DNA of 64,000 nt from Streptomyces sp. TBY4. Its GTDB lineage: Bacteria; Actinomycetota; Actinomycetes; Streptomycetales; Streptomycetaceae. The position numbers and the translations under genes were made by a program. The notes under the pieces were generated by a model, which saw only the letters and a program-made list of their open reading frames with translations, was not told where the DNA came from and searched no databases. Location: positions 1 to 64,000 of the forward strand of contig NZ_JANAVF010000010.1 in the NCBI RefSeq assembly GCF_024213195.1, written 5' to 3'. Below, piece after piece: positions 24,064 to 33,024 of the stretch (position 1 is its first letter; each line of letters begins with the position of its first letter).

Positions 24064-24083
24064 GTGACTGAATTCTGCGTCAC
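24064..24083. promoter_or_regulatory. Inverted repeat GTGAC-N10-GTCAC upstream of the LuxR gene
   Basis: Two 5-base arms flank a 10-base centre containing GAATTC, about 90 bases upstream of the LuxR-type gene. It could be an operator, possibly for autoregulation. This rests on symmetry alone. Confidence 0.35.
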
Positions 24084-24172
24084 AATCCGGGTCCGCCGGG
24101 CATCCGACCTCGTATTGTCGCGTCTCACAGGAAGGGCACAGGGACGGGCAAGCGAGAGGCTGGTGGCTGTGC

Positions 24173-26947
24173 GTGGTGGTGGCGACGGGGAACGCCGACA
24201 CGACCGTCGGACACGGTGAACTGATCAAGGCGGTCGACCGCGCGCTGACCACGCACGGACGCGCCCTGCTCACCGGGCCCGCAGGCTCGGGCAAGACCGA
24301 GGTGCTGCGCGCCCTCACGGACGCCGCCGCGCTGCGCCACGAGACCGTGCTCCATCTCGCCCCCGGAGCCGCCGACCGGTGGATACCCGAGGCCTCCGCC
24401 GCCGCCCTCCTCGCCTCCGTCCCGGCCGCCGCGACGGAATGCCTCTCCGGACCGCAGCGCACCGCCATCGCCCTCCTGCGGCGGGAAACCGACGCACCCC
24501 GCGTCGGCCGCGACCACGTCGCCCTGCGCCTCGCCGTCGTCGAGGTGCTGCGCACCCTCGCCGCCCGCGGCCCCGTCCTGCTCGCGCTCGACAACGCCCA
24601 GTGGCTGGACGCCGAGAGCACCGACCTGCTCCGCTTCGCCCTGGGCCTGACCCCGCCGCGGGTACGGGTCCTCGCCGCCGAATGCGTCCAGGGCGGAACC
24701 CCGCTCTCCGAGCCCCTCTGCGGACCGGACACCCCACAGATACGGGTGCCCCCGCTCGGCACCGACGAGATCGCCGAACTGCTGATGCGCCGGGGCCTCC
24801 CGGCCCGCCTCGCCGGCCGGATCCACCAGGCCAGCGGGGGCAACCCGCGGCTCGCCCTGGCGCTCGGCCGCTCCGTCGCCGAAGCCGCCGGGTCCCGCGA
24901 CGGCGGCGCCCACCACGCCGATCCGCTGCCCGTCTCCGGCCAGGCCCGCGAGGTGGCCCGCCGGCTCCTCGGCGTCGTGCCCGCCCAGGCCCGGCGCACC
25001 CTGCTCTACGCCGCCCTCGCCGCGCGCCCCACCACCGCGCTGCTGCGCCGGGCCGGCCGGCTGGACGCGGAGGGCGAGCTCGCCGTGGCCGAGCGGGCCG
25101 CGCTGGTCACCGTAGAAGAGGACGGGACGGTCCGGTTCACGGCCGGGGCCCTGACGACCGCACTGGCCGCCGACGCGGGGTGGCCCGAACGTGCCGCCGG
25201 GCACGCCGCGCTGGCCGCTGCCGTGGACGACCCCGTCCAGGCCGTACGCCACCGGGCGCTGGCCGTGGACGCCCCCGACCAGGCCCTCGCCGCCGAGGTC
25301 ACCGAAGCCGCTGCCTCCTGCAGACGCCGCGGCCAGCGGGCGCTGGCCGCCGAACTCGGCCTGCTCGCGGCCGACCGGACCCCCTACCACCTGCCCGGGG
25401 AGGAGCTCGCCCGGCTGGTTGCCGCCGCCGAGGACGCGGGCTGGGCCGGCCGCGCCGACCTCGCCCGCCGCGCCACCCGCGCCGTGCTCGCCCGCGACGC
25501 CTCGCCCGGCGACCGGGTGCGTGCCCGCCTCGCCGTCATCGACGCCGCCGGCCAGGCACTCGGCGCCCTCGACGAGACCTTCGCGTACGCCATGGCCGAC
25601 GCCGAGGGCGATCCCGCCCTCCAGGCCGCCGTGCGGCTGCGGACCGCCTGGAAGCACAACCTCAGCGACGGCGACCCCGTCCGCTCCCGCGACGCCGCCG
25701 CGCAGGCCGGCGTACTGGCCCGCAGCGGCGGGGACCAGGTCGCCGAAGCCATGGCGCTGACCGTGAGGGCCCGCATGGGCCGCATCCTCGGGGACCCGGA
25801 CGCCGAGGAGATCCTCGCCGAGGCACTCGCCCTGCCCGCACCCGAGGTACCCCTCGGCATGCGCAACGCCCCGCAGTACCTCGCCGTCCGCCACGCCCTC
25901 TTCGACGACCGCAACGACGACGCCCGGCGCCAGCTGCTCGTGCTGCTGCCCGCCGTACGGCGCACCGGCTCATCGGAGGACGTCTTCGAGGTGCTGCGCA
26001 GCCTCACCGAGGTCGAGCTGCGCCGGGGCAGGTGCGCGGCCGCCACCGCGCACGCCCGTGACGCCCTGGAGCTGACCGTCGAGGCGGGGCTCTCGCCCGG
26101 CCCCGCCTGGTACCTGGCCGCCCTGGCCGAGGCCATGGGCGGGGGCTTCGCACGGGCCGCCGGATACGCCCGGCGCGGCATCCAGGCCTCCGAGGAGGAA
26201 CACGACCAGGTCTTCCTCTCCCGCGGCCTGTACGTGCTCGGCCTGGTCGAACTGGCCACGGGCGAGGCCGCGAAAGCCGTCACCACCCTGCGCCGCGTGG
26301 CCGAACTGGAGGCCGCGCAGCAGGTGGTGGACCCCTCGATCCTGCGCTGGCACGGGGAGCTCGCCGAGGCCCTGGTCGCCGCCGACATGCCGGAGGAGGC
26401 CGCCGATCTCCAGGCGAAGGTGCGTACGACGGCCCTCGCACTCGGCCGCACCAGCGTGATCGCCGCCCTCGACCGGGCCCGGGGCCTGTGCCTGTCGGCG
26501 CAGGGCGACGCCGATGCGGCGGTGGCCCTGCTGGAGGACACCGCGGAGCGCTTCGAGCACCTCGGACTTCCGCTGGAGCGGGCCCGTACGCTGCTCGCGC
26601 TCGCCCGGGTGGAACGCCGCCGCCGGCGGCGCGCACCGGCTCGCGCCGCACTGGGGGCGGCGGCCGAGGTCTTCTCGCGGGCCGGCGCTGCTCCGTGGAC
26701 CGAGCTCGCCCGGGAACCGTCCCCGTGCCCCGCCCCGGGGGAGGGCGCCGGGGCCCGGTCCCTGGGCGCCCTCACGGAGGCGGAGACCCGCCTCGCGGTG
26801 CTGGTGGCCCAGGGCGCCAGCAACCAGGAGGCGGCCGCGAAGCTGTTCGTCAGCGTGAAGACCGTGGAGGCCCGGCTGACCCGGATCTACCAGAAGCTCG
26901 ACGTCCGGTCCCGGGCCCAGCTGGCCACCACGCTGCGGCTGCGCTGA
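24173..26947 (+). CDS. Large ATP-binding LuxR-family (LAL) transcriptional regulator
   Basis: The 924-aa regulator has an N-terminal AAA ATPase (Walker A GPAGSGKTEV near residue 35, Walker B VLLALDNAQWLD near 143). A long alpha-helical TPR-like middle follows, then a C-terminal LuxR helix-turn-helix (LTEAETRLAVLVAQGASNQEAAAKLFVSVKTVEARLTRIYQKLDV). LAL proteins are ligand- and ATP-dependent activators, often of secondary metabolism or sugar use. Three consecutive GTG codons (24173, 24176, 24179) could start it, and no clear ribosome site decides. It is a single gene between strong terminators, so its targets are not obvious; the chitinase downstream is convergent. Confidence 0.92.
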   Translation: MVVATGNADTTVGHGELIKAVDRALTTHGRALLTGPAGSGKTEVLRALTDAAALRHETVLHLAPGAADRWIPEASAAALLASVPAAATECLSGPQRTAIALLRRETDAPRVGRDHVALRLAVVEVLRTLAARGPVLLALDNAQWLDAESTDLLRFALGLTPPRVRVLAAECVQGGTPLSEPLCGPDTPQIRVPPLGTDEIAELLMRRGLPARLAGRIHQASGGNPRLALALGRSVAEAAGSRDGGAHHADPLPVSGQAREVARRLLGVVPAQARRTLLYAALAARPTTALLRRAGRLDAEGELAVAERAALVTVEEDGTVRFTAGALTTALAADAGWPERAAGHAALAAAVDDPVQAVRHRALAVDAPDQALAAEVTEAAASCRRRGQRALAAELGLLAADRTPYHLPGEELARLVAAAEDAGWAGRADLARRATRAVLARDASPGDRVRARLAVIDAAGQALGALDETFAYAMADAEGDPALQAAVRLRTAWKHNLSDGDPVRSRDAAAQAGVLARSGGDQVAEAMALTVRARMGRILGDPDAEEILAEALALPAPEVPLGMRNAPQYLAVRHALFDDRNDDARRQLLVLLPAVRRTGSSEDVFEVLRSLTEVELRRGRCAAATAHARDALELTVEAGLSPGPAWYLAALAEAMGGGFARAAGYARRGIQASEEEHDQVFLSRGLYVLGLVELATGEAAKAVTTLRRVAELEAAQQVVDPSILRWHGELAEALVAADMPEEAADLQAKVRTTALALGRTSVIAALDRARGLCLSAQGDADAAVALLEDTAERFEHLGLPLERARTLLALARVERRRRRRAPARAALGAAAEVFSRAGAAPWTELAREPSPCPAPGEGAGARSLGALTEAETRLAVLVAQGASNQEAAAKLFVSVKTVEARLTRIYQKLDVRSRAQLATTLRLR

Positions 26948-26971
26948 GCCGGGAGGTGCCGATCCCGGCTC
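26946..26971. terminator. Bidirectional terminator hairpin
   Basis: GAGCCGGG and CCCGGCTC form an 8-bp stem between the convergent LuxR and chitinase genes, starting within the LuxR stop codon. Confidence 0.55.
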
Positions 26972-26981
26972 GGCGCCCGGT

Positions 26982-27905
26982 TCAGCAGCTCAGGTTGTTC
27001 CCCGGGGTCACGCCGAGGATCTGGGTGAAGCTCTGGTACTTGCTGATCCGGCTCTGGACCTGCGCCGGGTTGCCGCCGTTGCACTCCAGGGCGCCGTTGA
27101 TGGAGCGGATGGTCTCGCCGAAGCCCGCGCCGTTGACCATGGCGGCGTGGGCGGTCATCGTGCCCGGGCCGTTCTGCGTGTTCCAGTACCAGAGCGCCGT
27201 CTTCATCGCGATGGCCGGGTCCTGCTCCACGAGGTAGGGGTTGGCCAGGAGGTTGATGCCCAGGGCGTCGCCGGCCGCCTTGTAGTTGAAGTTCCAGCTG
27301 AGCTGTATCGGCCCGCGTCCGTAGTAGGCGGCCTGTCCGGCGGGACAGCCGTAGGGCTGGTTCGCGTCGCAGTAGTGCGGGTAGTTGGCGGTGTTCTGCT
27401 CGACGATGTGCACCAGCCCGCCGGTCTCGTGCGAGACGTTGGCGAGGAAGGCCGCCGCTTCCCGCCGCTTGACGGTGTCGTCGCCGCTGTTGGCGAAGGC
27501 GGGGTAGGCGGACAGGGCCGCGACCAGGCCGTTGTAGGTGTAGAAGGGGTTCCGGTTCGGGAACATCTGCTGGAACTGGGCCTCGCTGACCACGAATCCG
27601 GACGGGTTCGGGTTGGTCGGGTCCGGGTCCGGCGTCGTCCCGCCTCCGCAGACGCCCTGGTCCGACCAGACGCCCCACTGGCCAGTGGTGCCGGGGGTCT
27701 CGCCCTGGGTCCACCACTTGGCCAGCCAGTTGTGGCCGCCGTACGAGGCGGTCGCGCCGCCGGTGTAGACGGCCGAGCTCGCCCACGCTCCGGCGCAGGC
27801 GGGAGCCGCGGCGGCGGGGGAGGAGGGGAGGGCGATCGCGAGGCCGAGGGTGACGGCGGCGGTGGCGGCCAGCGAGAGGGCGCGGCGGCGCAGGGTGCGG
27901 ATCAC
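26982..27905 (-). CDS. Secreted family 19 chitinase with chitin-binding domain
   Basis: The 307-aa enzyme hydrolyses chitin outside the cell. A signal peptide (to about 34) is followed by a CBM5/12-type chitin-binding module rich in Trp (WASSAVYTGGATASYGGHNWLAKWW to GVWSDQGVC), a Pro/Asp/Asn linker, and a GH19 catalytic domain with the catalytic Glu in SHETGG and YYGRGPIQLSWNFNY. GTG 27905 has AAGGAG upstream and gives an ideal signal peptide. The promoter carries two GGTCNRGACC repeats around a TTGACA, so N-acetylglucosamine/DasR control is likely. It resembles Streptomyces ChiC-type enzymes. Confidence 0.95.
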   Translation of the reverse strand: MIRTLRRRALSLAATAAVTLGLAIALPSSPAAAAPACAGAWASSAVYTGGATASYGGHNWLAKWWTQGETPGTTGQWGVWSDQGVCGGGTTPDPDPTNPNPSGFVVSEAQFQQMFPNRNPFYTYNGLVAALSAYPAFANSGDDTVKRREAAAFLANVSHETGGLVHIVEQNTANYPHYCDANQPYGCPAGQAAYYGRGPIQLSWNFNYKAAGDALGINLLANPYLVEQDPAIAMKTALWYWNTQNGPGTMTAHAAMVNGAGFGETIRSINGALECNGGNPAQVQSRISKYQSFTQILGVTPGNNLSC

Positions 27906-27983
27906 GGAAGTTCTCCTTCGGTGGGGGGAGTTGCCGTGGGGAGGCAACGGGCAGTCGGACAACTGCGCCCACTGAAGCGAGAA

Positions 27984-28012
27984 TGGTCTGGACCTGTCAA
28001 GGTCTAGACCAA
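27984..28012 (-). promoter_or_regulatory. Chitinase promoter with two DasR-like (dre) repeats
   Basis: On the plus strand TGGTCTGGACCT (27984-27995) and GGTCTAGACCAA (28001-28012) are near-identical; the second core GGTCTAGACC is a perfect palindrome. Between them on the minus strand is TTGACA (28000-27995), a consensus -35. Direct repeats of this kind flanking the -35 are known from Streptomyces chitinase promoters and match the DasR recognition sequence. Confidence 0.8.
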
Positions 28013-28017
28013 AAGAA

Positions 28018-28055
28018 GCGCCGGTGCTCCGCCCCGAAGGGCAGTGCACCGGCGC
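28018..28055 (-). terminator. Rodlin terminator
   Basis: GCGCCGGTGC (28018-28027) pairs perfectly with GCACCGGCGC (28046-28055). On the minus strand it follows the rodlin stop by 12 bases and is followed by CTTCTTTT. Confidence 0.8.
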
Positions 28056-28066
28056 TCCGTTGGAGA

Positions 28067-28477
28067 TCAGCTACCGGCGGAGAGGTTGCCGGAGAGGACC
28101 GGGATGTTCTCCAGGATGTGCGAGGCGGTCTCGTCACCCTTGGCCTGGGTGGAGTTCTCGGCGCACTGCTGGTTCTGCGGGTTGGACGCGATCGGGATGT
28201 CCTGGACGCCGACGTTGATCAGGGCCAGGATCGACTGGGCGTTGACCTTCGCCGGCAGGCCGACGCAGAGCTTGTTCAGGGAGCCCTGGATGGCGGCCAT
28301 CTGCGGGCTCATGGCGCCCTTGGTCTCCTGGTTGCCGTAGAGCTGCGAGGAGTCGTTGCCGTTGACCGTGTTGACGCCGTTGTCGTTGCCGATCGCCATC
28401 GCCGGGGAGGCTACGGCGGCACCGGCACCCAGGACGGCGGCGGTGGCGGCTGCGGTGGCCATGAACTTCTTGAGCAT
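28067..28477 (-). CDS. rdl: Rodlin
   Basis: The 136-aa secreted protein has a signal peptide (MLKKFMATAAATAAVLGAGAAVASPAMA) and a mature part with the rodlin signatures IGNDNG, QLYGNQETKGAMSPQMAAIQGSLNKLC, NPQNQQCAENSTQAKGDE and HILENIPVLSGN. Rodlins with chaplins assemble the paired-rod (rodlet) layer on aerial hyphae and spores. Streptomyces often carry two adjacent rodlin genes (rdlA, rdlB); only one is seen here. ATG 28477 has GAAGGAT upstream. Expression is expected in aerial hyphae. Confidence 0.93.
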   Translation of the reverse strand: MLKKFMATAAATAAVLGAGAAVASPAMAIGNDNGVNTVNGNDSSQLYGNQETKGAMSPQMAAIQGSLNKLCVGLPAKVNAQSILALINVGVQDIPIASNPQNQQCAENSTQAKGDETASHILENIPVLSGNLSAGS

Positions 28478-28758
28478 GTGGGGGATCCTTCTTCTGTCGC
28501 ACTGTCGCATGAGATAGCTGCCCTCGGCGGGACGAGCTGCTCAACTGCGGTGGACAGCGGGGGTTATCACCCATCACCCGAGTGGCCCAACCTTGCACTC
28601 CGCGGGTGCGGTCCGGCGTCGGCCGATTGACCCAATGCGGACGGGCGGGCGGATCCCCTGCCCCGGGTGCCGTCCCCGACCGGATCCGGACCGTGTGCGG
28701 TCCCGGACCCCGTCGGGGCAGGCGGGAGCGGTGTCGCGGCAGCGCGACGCCGCCGCGG

Positions 28759-28950
28759 TCAGCCGGTCTTGCGACGGACCTTCTTGTTCTTGCCCCCGGG
28801 GCCGCCGCTGGAACCCTGGATCTTCGCCCGGCTCTGGTGTGCCTGCTGCGACTGGGCATTGGCGGCGTTGCGCTCCAGGGCCTCCTTGAACTTCCGCTTG
28901 GCCTCCTCGGCCGGCGATTCGTTCTTCGGGGTGTCTGATTCTTCTGACAT
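28759..28950 (-). CDS. DUF5302 small protein
   Basis: This 63-aa, highly charged, probably disordered protein (MSEESDTPKNESPAEEAKRKFKEALERN ... KNKKVRRKTG) fits the DUF5302 family. The acidic N-terminal half and very basic C-terminus suggest nucleic-acid contact, but function is unknown. CCAGGAGGAC is a near-perfect ribosome site seven bases before ATG 28950. It is a single-gene unit. Confidence 0.85.
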   Translation of the reverse strand: MSEESDTPKNESPAEEAKRKFKEALERNAANAQSQQAHQSRAKIQGSSGGPGGKNKKVRRKTG

Positions 28951-29031
28951 GCGTCCTCCTGGAATGTTCTGAAGCCGTTGCAGTCTGTCAGCTGGCGTTT
29001 CCCCTGGCCAACGCGTTCGGGCGGTGCTGTC

Positions 29032-29475
29032 TCAGGCGTCCTTCTCCAGGGACGGCCGCAGCCGCTCCAGCAGGGCGTGGAGCGACGCGCGCTCGGTGTC
29101 GTCCAGGATGTCGAGGGCGCCGTGAGTGACCTGCATCTCCTCGCGCACCCGGCGGATCACCTCGCGGCCCGCGTCCGTGGCCACGACGTTCTTGACGCGC
29201 CGGTCCGCGGGATCGGGCTCGCGGCGCACCAGCTCGCGGGCCTCCAGCCGGTCCACGATGCCGGTCACGTTCGAGGCGTCGCACACCAGCAGGGTGGCGA
29301 GGCCGCGCATCGGCAGCGGGCCGTTCAGCTGGGCGAGGACCCTGGCCTGGGTGGAGGTGAGTCCGTGGTGGGCGGCGGCCGCCGCGAAATCCCGCCACTG
29401 GGCGGTGCCGATCGCGGCGAGCAGCTCCAGCAGCTCCAGCTTGGTCGGGACGGCGTGGGGGGTGGTGGCGCTCAT
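29032..29475 (-). CDS. MarR-family transcriptional regulator
   Basis: The 147-aa winged-helix regulator has a typical MarR body (LTSTQARVLAQLNGPLPMRGLATLLVCDASNVTGIVDRLEARELVRREPDPADRRVKNVVATDAG). It is divergent from a DHA2 exporter across 142 bases, the classic MarR-repressor/efflux arrangement. It likely represses both genes until a drug-like ligand binds. TTGATGACGTCAA in the shared region is a candidate operator. Confidence 0.9.
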   Translation of the reverse strand: MSATTPHAVPTKLELLELLAAIGTAQWRDFAAAAAHHGLTSTQARVLAQLNGPLPMRGLATLLVCDASNVTGIVDRLEARELVRREPDPADRRVKNVVATDAGREVIRRVREEMQVTHGALDILDDTERASLHALLERLRPSLEKDA

Positions 29476-29566
29476 GCTCGGAGCGTACTCAAGGTGTTTT
29501 ACATGAGCAACCTTTTACTTGACCACCTTAACTATTGACGTCTACCGTCTGCTGGAGTCGAAGTAC

Positions 29567-29579
29567 TTGATGACGTCAA
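29567..29579. promoter_or_regulatory. Candidate MarR operator TTGATGACGTCAA
   Basis: A near-symmetric site with the perfect core TGACGTCA lies 39 bases upstream of the MFS gene. A second TTGACGTC is at 29535-29542. Both lie in the MarR/MFS divergent region, which is unusually AT-rich (29490-29545). Confidence 0.5.
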
Positions 29580-29617
29580 ACATCTGCGCTCTGAAGCACT
29601 GAGAAGGTCCCCCTGTC

Positions 29618-31165
29618 ATGAGCCCCACCCCCTCCGCCGCCCCGCAGGCCGGCGGCCACCGGAACGAGACGGTCATCGTCTTCGGCCTGAGCCTGGCCGC
29701 CATGGTCGTGTCGATGATGCAGACGCTGCCGGTCCCGATCCTCGGGCTGATCCGCAGCGATCTCGGCACCACCACCGCCAACGTCAGCTGGGTGACCACC
29801 GCCACCCTGCTGTCCGCCGCCGTCTTCACCCCGCTGCTGGGCCGCTTCGGCGACCAGCACGGCAAGAAGCCGACGCTGGTGGCCGTACTCGGCGTCATGG
29901 TCGCGGGCTCCGTCATCGCGGCCCTGGCGTCCTCGCTCCCGCTGCTCCTCCTCGGCCGCGTCCTGCAGGGCGCCGCCACCGCGATCTTCCCGCTGGCCCT
30001 CTCCGTGCTGCGCGAAGAGGTCCGCCCGCAGAAGCTCCCCGGAGCGATGGCCCTGGTCAGCGGCACCCTCGCGTTCGGCAGCGGCCTGGCGCTCGTCGCC
30101 ACCGGCCTGCTGACCTCCGGCAGCGACGCCGACTACCGCAACGCCTTCTGGATGGCCACCGGCTTCGCCGTGCTCGCGCTGCTCGCCGTCGTGTTCCTCG
30201 TTCCGGCGACCCGGCACAAGACGGGCGGCCGCACGGACTTCCTCGGCGCGCTCACCCTGGGCATCGCCCTGCTGCTGCTCCTGCTGCCGATCTCCCAGGG
30301 GCACGAGTGGGGCTGGGCCTCCGGCCGTACGCTGGGCAGCTTCGCCGGCGCCGTCGTCATGACCGCCGTCTGGGTGTTCACCGAGCTCAAGGTCCGCGAG
30401 CCCCTCGTCGACATGCGGATGTTCGTCCACCGTCCGGTCCTGATGGCCAACCTGGCCGGCGTCCTCGTCGGCTTCGGCATGTTCGCGAACTTCCTGGGCG
30501 TCTCCTACCTCGTCCAGATGCCGGAGGCCCTGACCGGCTACGGGTTCGACGCCTCCATCCTGCGCGCCTCCGTGCAGTTCCTGCTGCCCGGCGCGATCGT
30601 CTCGCTCCTCGCCTCGCCGGTCGGCGGGCAGCTCGTCCGCCACCGCGGGCCGCGCGCCGCACTGGCCGTGGCAGCGGCCCTCGGCGCCGCCGGCTTCGGC
30701 TGGCTGGCCCTGGACCACGGCCACACCCTCTCGGTGATCGGCGCCGGACTCGTCGTCGGCGCGGCCGTCAGCTTCGGCTACGCGGCCATGCCGGCCGTGA
30801 TCATGGCGAGCGTCCCGCACCACCAGAGCGGCATCGCCAACGGCATCAACTCGATCTCCCGCTCCACGGGCAGCGCGATCGGCAGCGCCATCGTGACCAC
30901 CATCCTGGCCTCGAAGACGATCGAACACCTCCCGGCCGGAGTCCCCGCGCTGCCGGCCGAATCCGGCTTCACCCTCACCTTCGTCATCGGCGCCGTGGCC
31001 TTCGGCCTGGTCGCGGTGATCAGCGGAATCGGCCTGCGCGGGGCACACGGCCCGCGGACGGCCGCCACGTCCGCCGCCACGCCGGTGGCCGCGTCGGCCG
31101 GTACGGAGCCCGCGGCCACCGAGCCCGCCGCCGTAGCGGTGTCCGCGGCGAAGGCCGAAGCCTGA
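29618..31165 (+). CDS. MFS drug efflux transporter (DHA2/EmrB-QacA type)
   Basis: The 515-aa membrane protein has about 14 hydrophobic segments. Family motifs include GRFGDQHGKKPTLV (motif A after helix 2) and LGRVLQGAATAIFPLALSVLREE (motif in helix 4). It should export a small toxic molecule in exchange for protons. The C-terminal 40 residues are Ala/Thr-rich and disordered. It is divergent from a MarR regulator and followed by a large terminator, so it is transcribed alone. Substrate is unknown. Confidence 0.93.
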   Translation: MSPTPSAAPQAGGHRNETVIVFGLSLAAMVVSMMQTLPVPILGLIRSDLGTTTANVSWVTTATLLSAAVFTPLLGRFGDQHGKKPTLVAVLGVMVAGSVIAALASSLPLLLLGRVLQGAATAIFPLALSVLREEVRPQKLPGAMALVSGTLAFGSGLALVATGLLTSGSDADYRNAFWMATGFAVLALLAVVFLVPATRHKTGGRTDFLGALTLGIALLLLLLPISQGHEWGWASGRTLGSFAGAVVMTAVWVFTELKVREPLVDMRMFVHRPVLMANLAGVLVGFGMFANFLGVSYLVQMPEALTGYGFDASILRASVQFLLPGAIVSLLASPVGGQLVRHRGPRAALAVAAALGAAGFGWLALDHGHTLSVIGAGLVVGAAVSFGYAAMPAVIMASVPHHQSGIANGINSISRSTGSAIGSAIVTTILASKTIEHLPAGVPALPAESGFTLTFVIGAVAFGLVAVISGIGLRGAHGPRTAATSAATPVAASAGTEPAATEPAAVAVSAAKAEA

Positions 31166-31227
31166 CCGGTCCGCATCACCGCATGACCGCATCACCGCAC
31201 CACCGCACCACCGGAGCAGCGCCTTCA

Positions 31228-31282
31228 CCGAGCCGCCCCCGGACCCCGCCGCGCACGCGGCAGGGGACCGGGGGCGGCTCGG
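31228..31282 (+). terminator. Large terminator after the MFS gene
   Basis: CCGAGCCGCCCCCGG (31228-31242) pairs perfectly with CCGGGGGCGGCTCGG (31268-31282), and the interior forms a second hairpin (ACCCCGCCGCG with CGCGGCAGGGG). No T-run follows. Confidence 0.7.
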
Positions 31283-31360
31283 CCCGTTCGGACCCGGCCC
31301 GTGGGCTCGATAAGCTCGCCTGGGCCCGTCATCGATCTTCACGGGCCCCGGAGGGGTGTC

Positions 31361-31975
31361 ATGACCAGCGAAGCAGTGATCCGGATCCTGCGCGCGGCCG
31401 ACCGGCCGGCCGCCCGGTGGAAGAACGGCGGGGGAGTGACCCGCGCGATCGCCGCCGGACCGGAGGGGGCTGGGATGGACGATTTCGGCTGGCGGGTCAG
31501 CCTGGCCGAAGTCACCGCGGACGGCGCCTTCTCCGTCTTCCCCGGCATCGACCGCACCCTCACCCTCGCGGAGGGCGCCGGCATGGACCTCGAGATCGGC
31601 GGCGTACGACGCCTCGTGGACCGGCGGTACGCACCCCAGCGGTTCCCCGGCGACGAGCCGACCGACTGCCGGCTGCTGGGCGGCCCGGTGGTGAACTTCA
31701 ACGTGATGTACCGCCGGGGCGTGGTGGCCGCCGACACCGCCGTCGTACGGGGCGACCTCGCGCTCACCGTGCGGCCCGGCGAAAGCCTGCTGGTCGTTGC
31801 CCTGGAAGGGACGGCCGAGCTCGACGCCTCCGCCGAACTGGGCCCGTACGACGCCGCCCTGGCAACGGGCCCCCGGGACCTCCTGCTACGTACCTCCGGC
31901 CACACGGCACTGGTCCGCCTCGCCCCACCCCGCCCCCCGTCCCCGGCGGAACCCGACCCCACTCACCCCGCGTAG
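31361..31975 (+). CDS. HutD/Ves-family protein
   Basis: The 204-aa cupin-fold protein has the HutD signatures WKNGGGVTRAIA, FGWRVSLAEVTADGAFSVFPGIDRTLTL, and LLGGPVVNFNVMYRRG. HutD proteins accompany histidine utilisation in some bacteria and are linked to control of that pathway, but no hut genes are present here. GGAGGGG lies five bases before ATG 31361. It is probably cytosolic and single. The last 15 residues are Pro-rich. Confidence 0.88.
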   Translation: MTSEAVIRILRAADRPAARWKNGGGVTRAIAAGPEGAGMDDFGWRVSLAEVTADGAFSVFPGIDRTLTLAEGAGMDLEIGGVRRLVDRRYAPQRFPGDEPTDCRLLGGPVVNFNVMYRRGVVAADTAVVRGDLALTVRPGESLLVVALEGTAELDASAELGPYDAALATGPRDLLLRTSGHTALVRLAPPRPPSPAEPDPTHPA

Positions 31976-32085
31976 GTTCTGATTTCGCTCTCGTGGCGGT
32001 GGGAGTCTCGATGAGCCCGCAACGGTCTGCACCACGGTCACGGGTGGGGCTGACGGAGGTCCACGGGCTCAGGGGTGGAGGAGCC

Positions 32086-32541
32086 ATGGCAACGCTGCTG
32101 GGGCAGCAGGCGTTGGACGCCGAGGTTGCGTTCAGGTCGTTCGGCTTCCAGGAATCAGACGACAGCGCAGTACCCGTTCCGTATCCCAACGGCTTCGAGT
32201 GGGGGGTGTTCCTGCAACCGCATGTGCGCCGGTTCGACCTGTTCAGCGCGGGTCACACGCACACGGCAGCAGTTCTCGCGCGCGTCTGGGACGGTCAACC
32301 CGACGTAGAGAATGCTGTCTGGGACGAGCAGGGGGAGTTCGACTATGAGTCGGTCACGGGCGATGTGGCGGTGTGGGGTACTGGGCGTTCAGATCAACTG
32401 ATCCGGCTGGGTCGCTCCGGCCAGTGGCGGGTTCGCGTGCGCTGTACGGGCAGGGCCGAGGTCGAGAGGGTGACGCAGACGGAAGGAACCGCCTACGGAG
32501 TGGAGCGGTACACGATCGACTTCTGGCCGAAGCCGGTGTGA
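32086..32541 (+). CDS. Hypothetical protein in a low-bias region
   Basis: The 151-aa frame from ATG 32086 is preceded by GGAGGAG at the right distance. The product is acidic with many aromatic residues (YPNGFEWGVFLQPHVRRFDLFSAGHTHTAAVLARVWDG) and is probably soluble. I do not recognise the family. Codon third positions are visibly less GC-biased than in the flanking genes, which suggests acquisition by transfer. An in-frame extension upstream to a GTG at about 31993 is possible but lacks a ribosome site. Confidence 0.6.
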   Translation: MATLLGQQALDAEVAFRSFGFQESDDSAVPVPYPNGFEWGVFLQPHVRRFDLFSAGHTHTAAVLARVWDGQPDVENAVWDEQGEFDYESVTGDVAVWGTGRSDQLIRLGRSGQWRVRVRCTGRAEVERVTQTEGTAYGVERYTIDFWPKPV

Positions 32542-32699
32542 GTCGAGGGCCTGCCACCAGGCTGCGTCCCTGTATGGCAGGCCCCTGGATTTCTGGTGTC
32601 AGTCGACCTTCACGATGAAGGCATCCTCGACCCCATCGATGATGCGGTTGGAGTTGTAAAGCCGACGAGCAGGGCCAGCAGCGCCGTTCTGTGCTCCGG

Positions 32700-33024
32700 G
32701 TACCGGCATGGCGGAGTAGCTTTCCAGGACTACCTTGGCGCCCGCGCTGCCGTCGAGGCCGCGGACCTCGGGATGCTGGTGGGCAACGCCGACAATCCCC
32801 AGTGGGAGAACGTGGTGCGCCTGGCCACCAGTCATGCGCGCCCCGCCGAGCGTGCGCGACTCCTCATCAGCCTCGTGGAACGCGGTGATCAGGACCCCGG
32901 GCATCGCGCGCGCTTGTACCGCCTGGCCGCCTCCTGCCTCGAGTACGCCCCCGAGCTCGATCCCCGGGTACGGGAAGACGTCGAGAGGCGAGCTGCGATG
33001 TTCGACCCGCCAACGACAGGCTGA
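32700..33024 (+). pseudogene. C-terminal remnant of a large actinobacterial NACHT-like protein
   Basis: The stretch DYLGARAAVEAADLGMLVGNADNPQWENVVRLATSHARPAERARLLISLVERG resembles the C-terminal repeat region of NACHT-type ATPases common in Streptomyces, as I remember them. No ATPase domain precedes it: upstream of about 32700 the frame changes character and there is no ribosome site. I therefore read it as a truncated remnant. The frame is open from 32596, so a short novel protein cannot be excluded. Confidence 0.4.

Noticed and set aside
24082..24130. A promoter for the LuxR gene based on TATTGT at about 24112
   Set aside because: No -35 element at a suitable distance could be identified, so only the inverted repeat is listed.
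32599..32680. Minus-strand tail reading NRIIDGVEDAFIVKV
   Set aside because: It looks protein-like for about 20 residues but has no start, ribosome site or upstream domain; too short to call beyond a possible remnant.
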